A DNA stretch of 64,000 bases from Tabrizicola oligotrophica. GTDB lineage: Bacteria > Pseudomonadota > Alphaproteobacteria > Rhodobacterales > Rhodobacteraceae. Made by a program: the position numbers and the translations under genes. The stretch is taken from assembly GCF_011008935.1 (NCBI RefSeq), contig NZ_JAAIVJ010000006.1, positions 168,627 to 232,626 of the forward strand, written 5' to 3'. Under the pieces are notes generated by a model. The model made no database searches, was not told the origin of the DNA, and saw only the letters and a list, made by a program, of their open reading frames with translations. Positions 62,725 to 64,000 of this stretch are shown piece by piece; the stretch's first letter is position 1; the number at the start of each line of letters is the position of its first letter.

Positions 62725-62901
62725 ATGTTCCGCCTGATGATGATCCTGTTTTCCATGATCGGCACCGCGCTTGCCGGGTCCGGCGTCGTGGTTGCCCTGA
62801 CAACGGGCAATGACACGCTTGGCCCGATCCTGACTGCCGCCGCTATCGGCGCCGCGCTGGCGCTGCCGGTCAGCTGGTGGGTGGCGCGGCGGATCAGCTG
62901 A
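62725..62901 (+). CDS. 58-residue membrane protein (rhodobacterial 'CTP synthetase'-mislabelled family)
   Basis: Too short for usual ORF lists. Two helices: 'MFRLMMILFSMIGTALAGSG' with 'VVVAL' and 'ILTAAAIGAALALPVSWWVA', ending in Arg-Arg-Ile-Ser. Very similar short proteins in Rhodobacterales carry the annotation 'CTP synthetase', which is surely wrong at this length. GGAGG precedes the ATG at good distance. It lies behind a perfect FNR box, so it may belong to the low-oxygen or redox response. Function unknown. Confidence 0.75.
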   Translation: MFRLMMILFSMIGTALAGSGVVVALTTGNDTLGPILTAAAIGAALALPVSWWVARRIS

Positions 62902-62903
62902 CG

Positions 62904-63668
62904 TCAGGCGAATTGCTCGACGATCAGCCGCTCTTCCAGCCCGTGACCGGGATCAAAGAGGATGCGGTGGCGCACCCCCGGCTCTGACCGGATTTCAACC
63001 GAGACCACGTCCGGCACCGGGCGGCTGTCGGCATCGGCGCGCACCGGGCGTTTTTCGTGCTCCAGCACGTCAAACCGCACCACAACGGATTTCGGCAACA
63101 GCGCCCCGCGCCAGCGCCGCGGCCGGAAGGACGACATCGCAGTCAGCGCCAGCACATCGGCGCCGATGGGCAGGATCGGCCCATGGGCGGAATAGTTGTA
63201 GGCGGTTGATCCGGCGGGCGTGGCCAGCAGCGCGCCATCGCAGACCAGTTCGGCCATGCGCTCCTTGCCATCGACCGAAATCCGCAGCTTCGCCGCCTGC
63301 GGTCCGGCGCGCAACAGCGACACCTCGTTGATCGCCAGCGCATGGGTGATCTCGCCCGTCGAAGAGACGGCGCGCATCGCCAGCGGGTTGATCACCGCCT
63401 CTTCCGCCGCCGCCAGCCGCTCGGCCAGCCGCTCGGCGCTGTATTCGTTCATCAGGAAACCCACAGTGCCGCAGTTCATGCCGTAAACCGGCAATCCAAG
63501 CCCCTGGCTCTCGTGCAGCGTCTGCAACATGAAGCCGTCACCGCCCAAGGCCACGATCACATCGGCTGCGTAGGGCGGGCATTGGCCGTGCAGGGCGGTC
63601 AGCGCCGCCAGCGCCTCTTGCGCGGCGGGGGCGGGGCTGGCCAGAAAGGCGATATGGGTGAAGGCCAC
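62904..63668 (-). CDS. nadK: NAD kinase
   Basis: Phosphorylates NAD+ to NADP+. The 254-residue protein has the GGDG motif '[18 protein letters not shown]', '[15 protein letters not shown]', '[18 protein letters not shown]', and '[26 protein letters not shown]'. GTG 63668 is the start: it follows AAGGAAA and gives the length seen in other alphaproteobacteria, whereas the long upstream frame is not conserved. It is convergent with the small membrane protein and divergent from glyA. Confidence 0.94.
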   Translation of the reverse strand: MAFTHIAFLASPAPAAQEALAALTALHGQCPPYAADVIVALGGDGFMLQTLHESQGLGLPVYGMNCGTVGFLMNEYSAERLAERLAAAEEAVINPLAMRAVSSTGEITHALAINEVSLLRAGPQAAKLRISVDGKERMAELVCDGALLATPAGSTAYNYSAHGPILPIGADVLALTAMSSFRPRRWRGALLPKSVVVRFDVLEHEKRPVRADADSRPVPDVVSVEIRSEPGVRHRILFDPGHGLEERLIVEQFA

Positions 63669-63766
63669 GGGCAATTTCCTTGTTCTTGACCAAGCTTCGC
63701 CGGTGAGTCTGGCAAACTCAACCCCCGTCGCGGCCCGGAAACCGCAGATTGGCATGGGGGCGCCGC

Positions 63767-63788
63767 GTTTCCTATCGGAAACTTTTTT
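63767..63788 (+). promoter_or_regulatory. Dyad with T run in the glyA leader
   Basis: GTTTCC-TATC-GGAAAC followed by six T (63783-63788) looks like a short terminator; no plus-strand gene ends here, so it would be an attenuator if real. The same TTTCC-YATC-GGAAA dyad, without a T run, stands before fhs at a similar distance, which favours an operator. It is 99 nt from the glyA ATG. Confidence 0.4.
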
Positions 63789-63879
63789 CGTCCCCGTGCC
63801 GGAACCTGTCGTTTTCTTACCTTCCTTGTCGCGCGTCTTTCGCCTAGATAGCCGCAACCAGTCCAACAGGAGCCCGCCC

Positions 63880-64000
63880 ATGCCCGTCACCCCCGGATTT
63901 TTCACCGACAGCCTTTCTGCGCGCGATCCCGAGATTTTCGGGGCAGTGACGTCGGAGCTTGGTCGTCAGCGTCACGAGATCGAGCTGATTGCCTCGGAGA
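63880..64000 (+). CDS. glyA: Serine hydroxymethyltransferase, N-terminal part
   Basis: Partial, cut by the right edge. PLP enzyme converting serine and THF to glycine and methylene-THF. The 40 visible codons read '[20 protein letters not shown]' and '[14 protein letters not shown]', the conserved opening of GlyA (D-P-E-I-x-x-x-x-x-x-E-x-x-R-Q-x-x-x-I-E-L-I-A-S-E). AGGAG is nine bases upstream. It supplies the methylene-THF used by FolD and so fits the C1 genes at 27.9-31.7 kb. Confidence 0.92.
   Translation, partial: MPVTPGFFTDSLSARDPEIFGAVTSELGRQRHEIELIASE

Noticed and set aside
63669..63879. A riboswitch (glycine or THF type) in the glyA leader
   Set aside because: Apart from the short TTTCC/GGAAA stem with a T run, I could not recognise a riboswitch consensus; a covariance-model search would decide.

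Overview
The window is a high-GC, gene-dense stretch of chromosome from an alphaproteobacterium, almost certainly Rhodobacterales (Rhodobacteraceae). The evidence is the gene content: phosphatidylcholine synthase, DUF484-XerC, DUF2927, a 58-residue membrane protein of the kind databases mislabel 'CTP synthetase', a malic enzyme-phosphotransacetylase fusion, an FNR box, and intergenic palindromes typical of that family. I cannot name the genus. There is no phage, IS element, CRISPR array, rRNA or tRNA; the region reads as conserved core genome with a few lineage-specific genes.

Layout. 1-5.9 kb: a partial DUF1127 gene divergent from a LysR regulator, ogt-type repair methyltransferase, an EamA transporter, then a minus-strand block (DUF484, xerC, phosphatidylcholine synthase) and a transaldolase-like gene. 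5.9-15.5 kb: priA, msrA, an enlarged prmA, ruvCAB, a hypothetical gene overlapping a DUF2161 nuclease-fold gene, and convergent creA. 15.6-26.1 kb: ybgC-tolQRAB-pal-cpoB envelope operon running into tilS, ftsH, tam and a MOSC gene. 26.2-31.7 kb: a secreted RTX protein divergent from a one-carbon folate block (fhs, chorismate mutase, two tandem folD). 31.8-41.6 kb: a membrane LytTR regulator, PdeM and Lhr-like helicase of the ligase-associated repair group, a YmdB-type phosphoesterase, EamA and SLC13 transporters, yebC, a hydrolase. 41.6-49.1 kb, minus strand: a LuxO-like sigma-54 response regulator with a kinase-REC-Hpt partner, then prpE and maeB. 49.3-53.9 kb: the nucleoside salvage operon cdd-deoA-deoB-add-upp. 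54-58.8 kb: an SPOR protein and the mtnP/apt methylthioadenosine-adenine salvage genes. 58.9-61.9 kb: molybdate uptake modE-modABC. 62-64 kb: a frameshifted cytochrome b561, an FNR-controlled small membrane protein, nadK, and the start of glyA.

How the genes work together. Three metabolic themes recur: C1/folate (fhs, folD, glyA), nucleobase salvage (cdd/deoAB/add/upp and mtnP/apt), and propionate/C3-C4 metabolism (prpE, maeB, which share an operator-like sequence). The most notable observations are: a PrmA whose substrate-recognition domain is tandemly duplicated; a tandem folD pair whose first copy has lost two catalytic residues; a perfect FNR box placed at -41.5 of a small membrane protein gene; a dyad shared by the fhs and glyA leaders; and several long intergenic inverted repeats, including a chain of five hairpins behind priA and a 32-bp perfect inverted repeat enclosing further hairpins behind ruvB.
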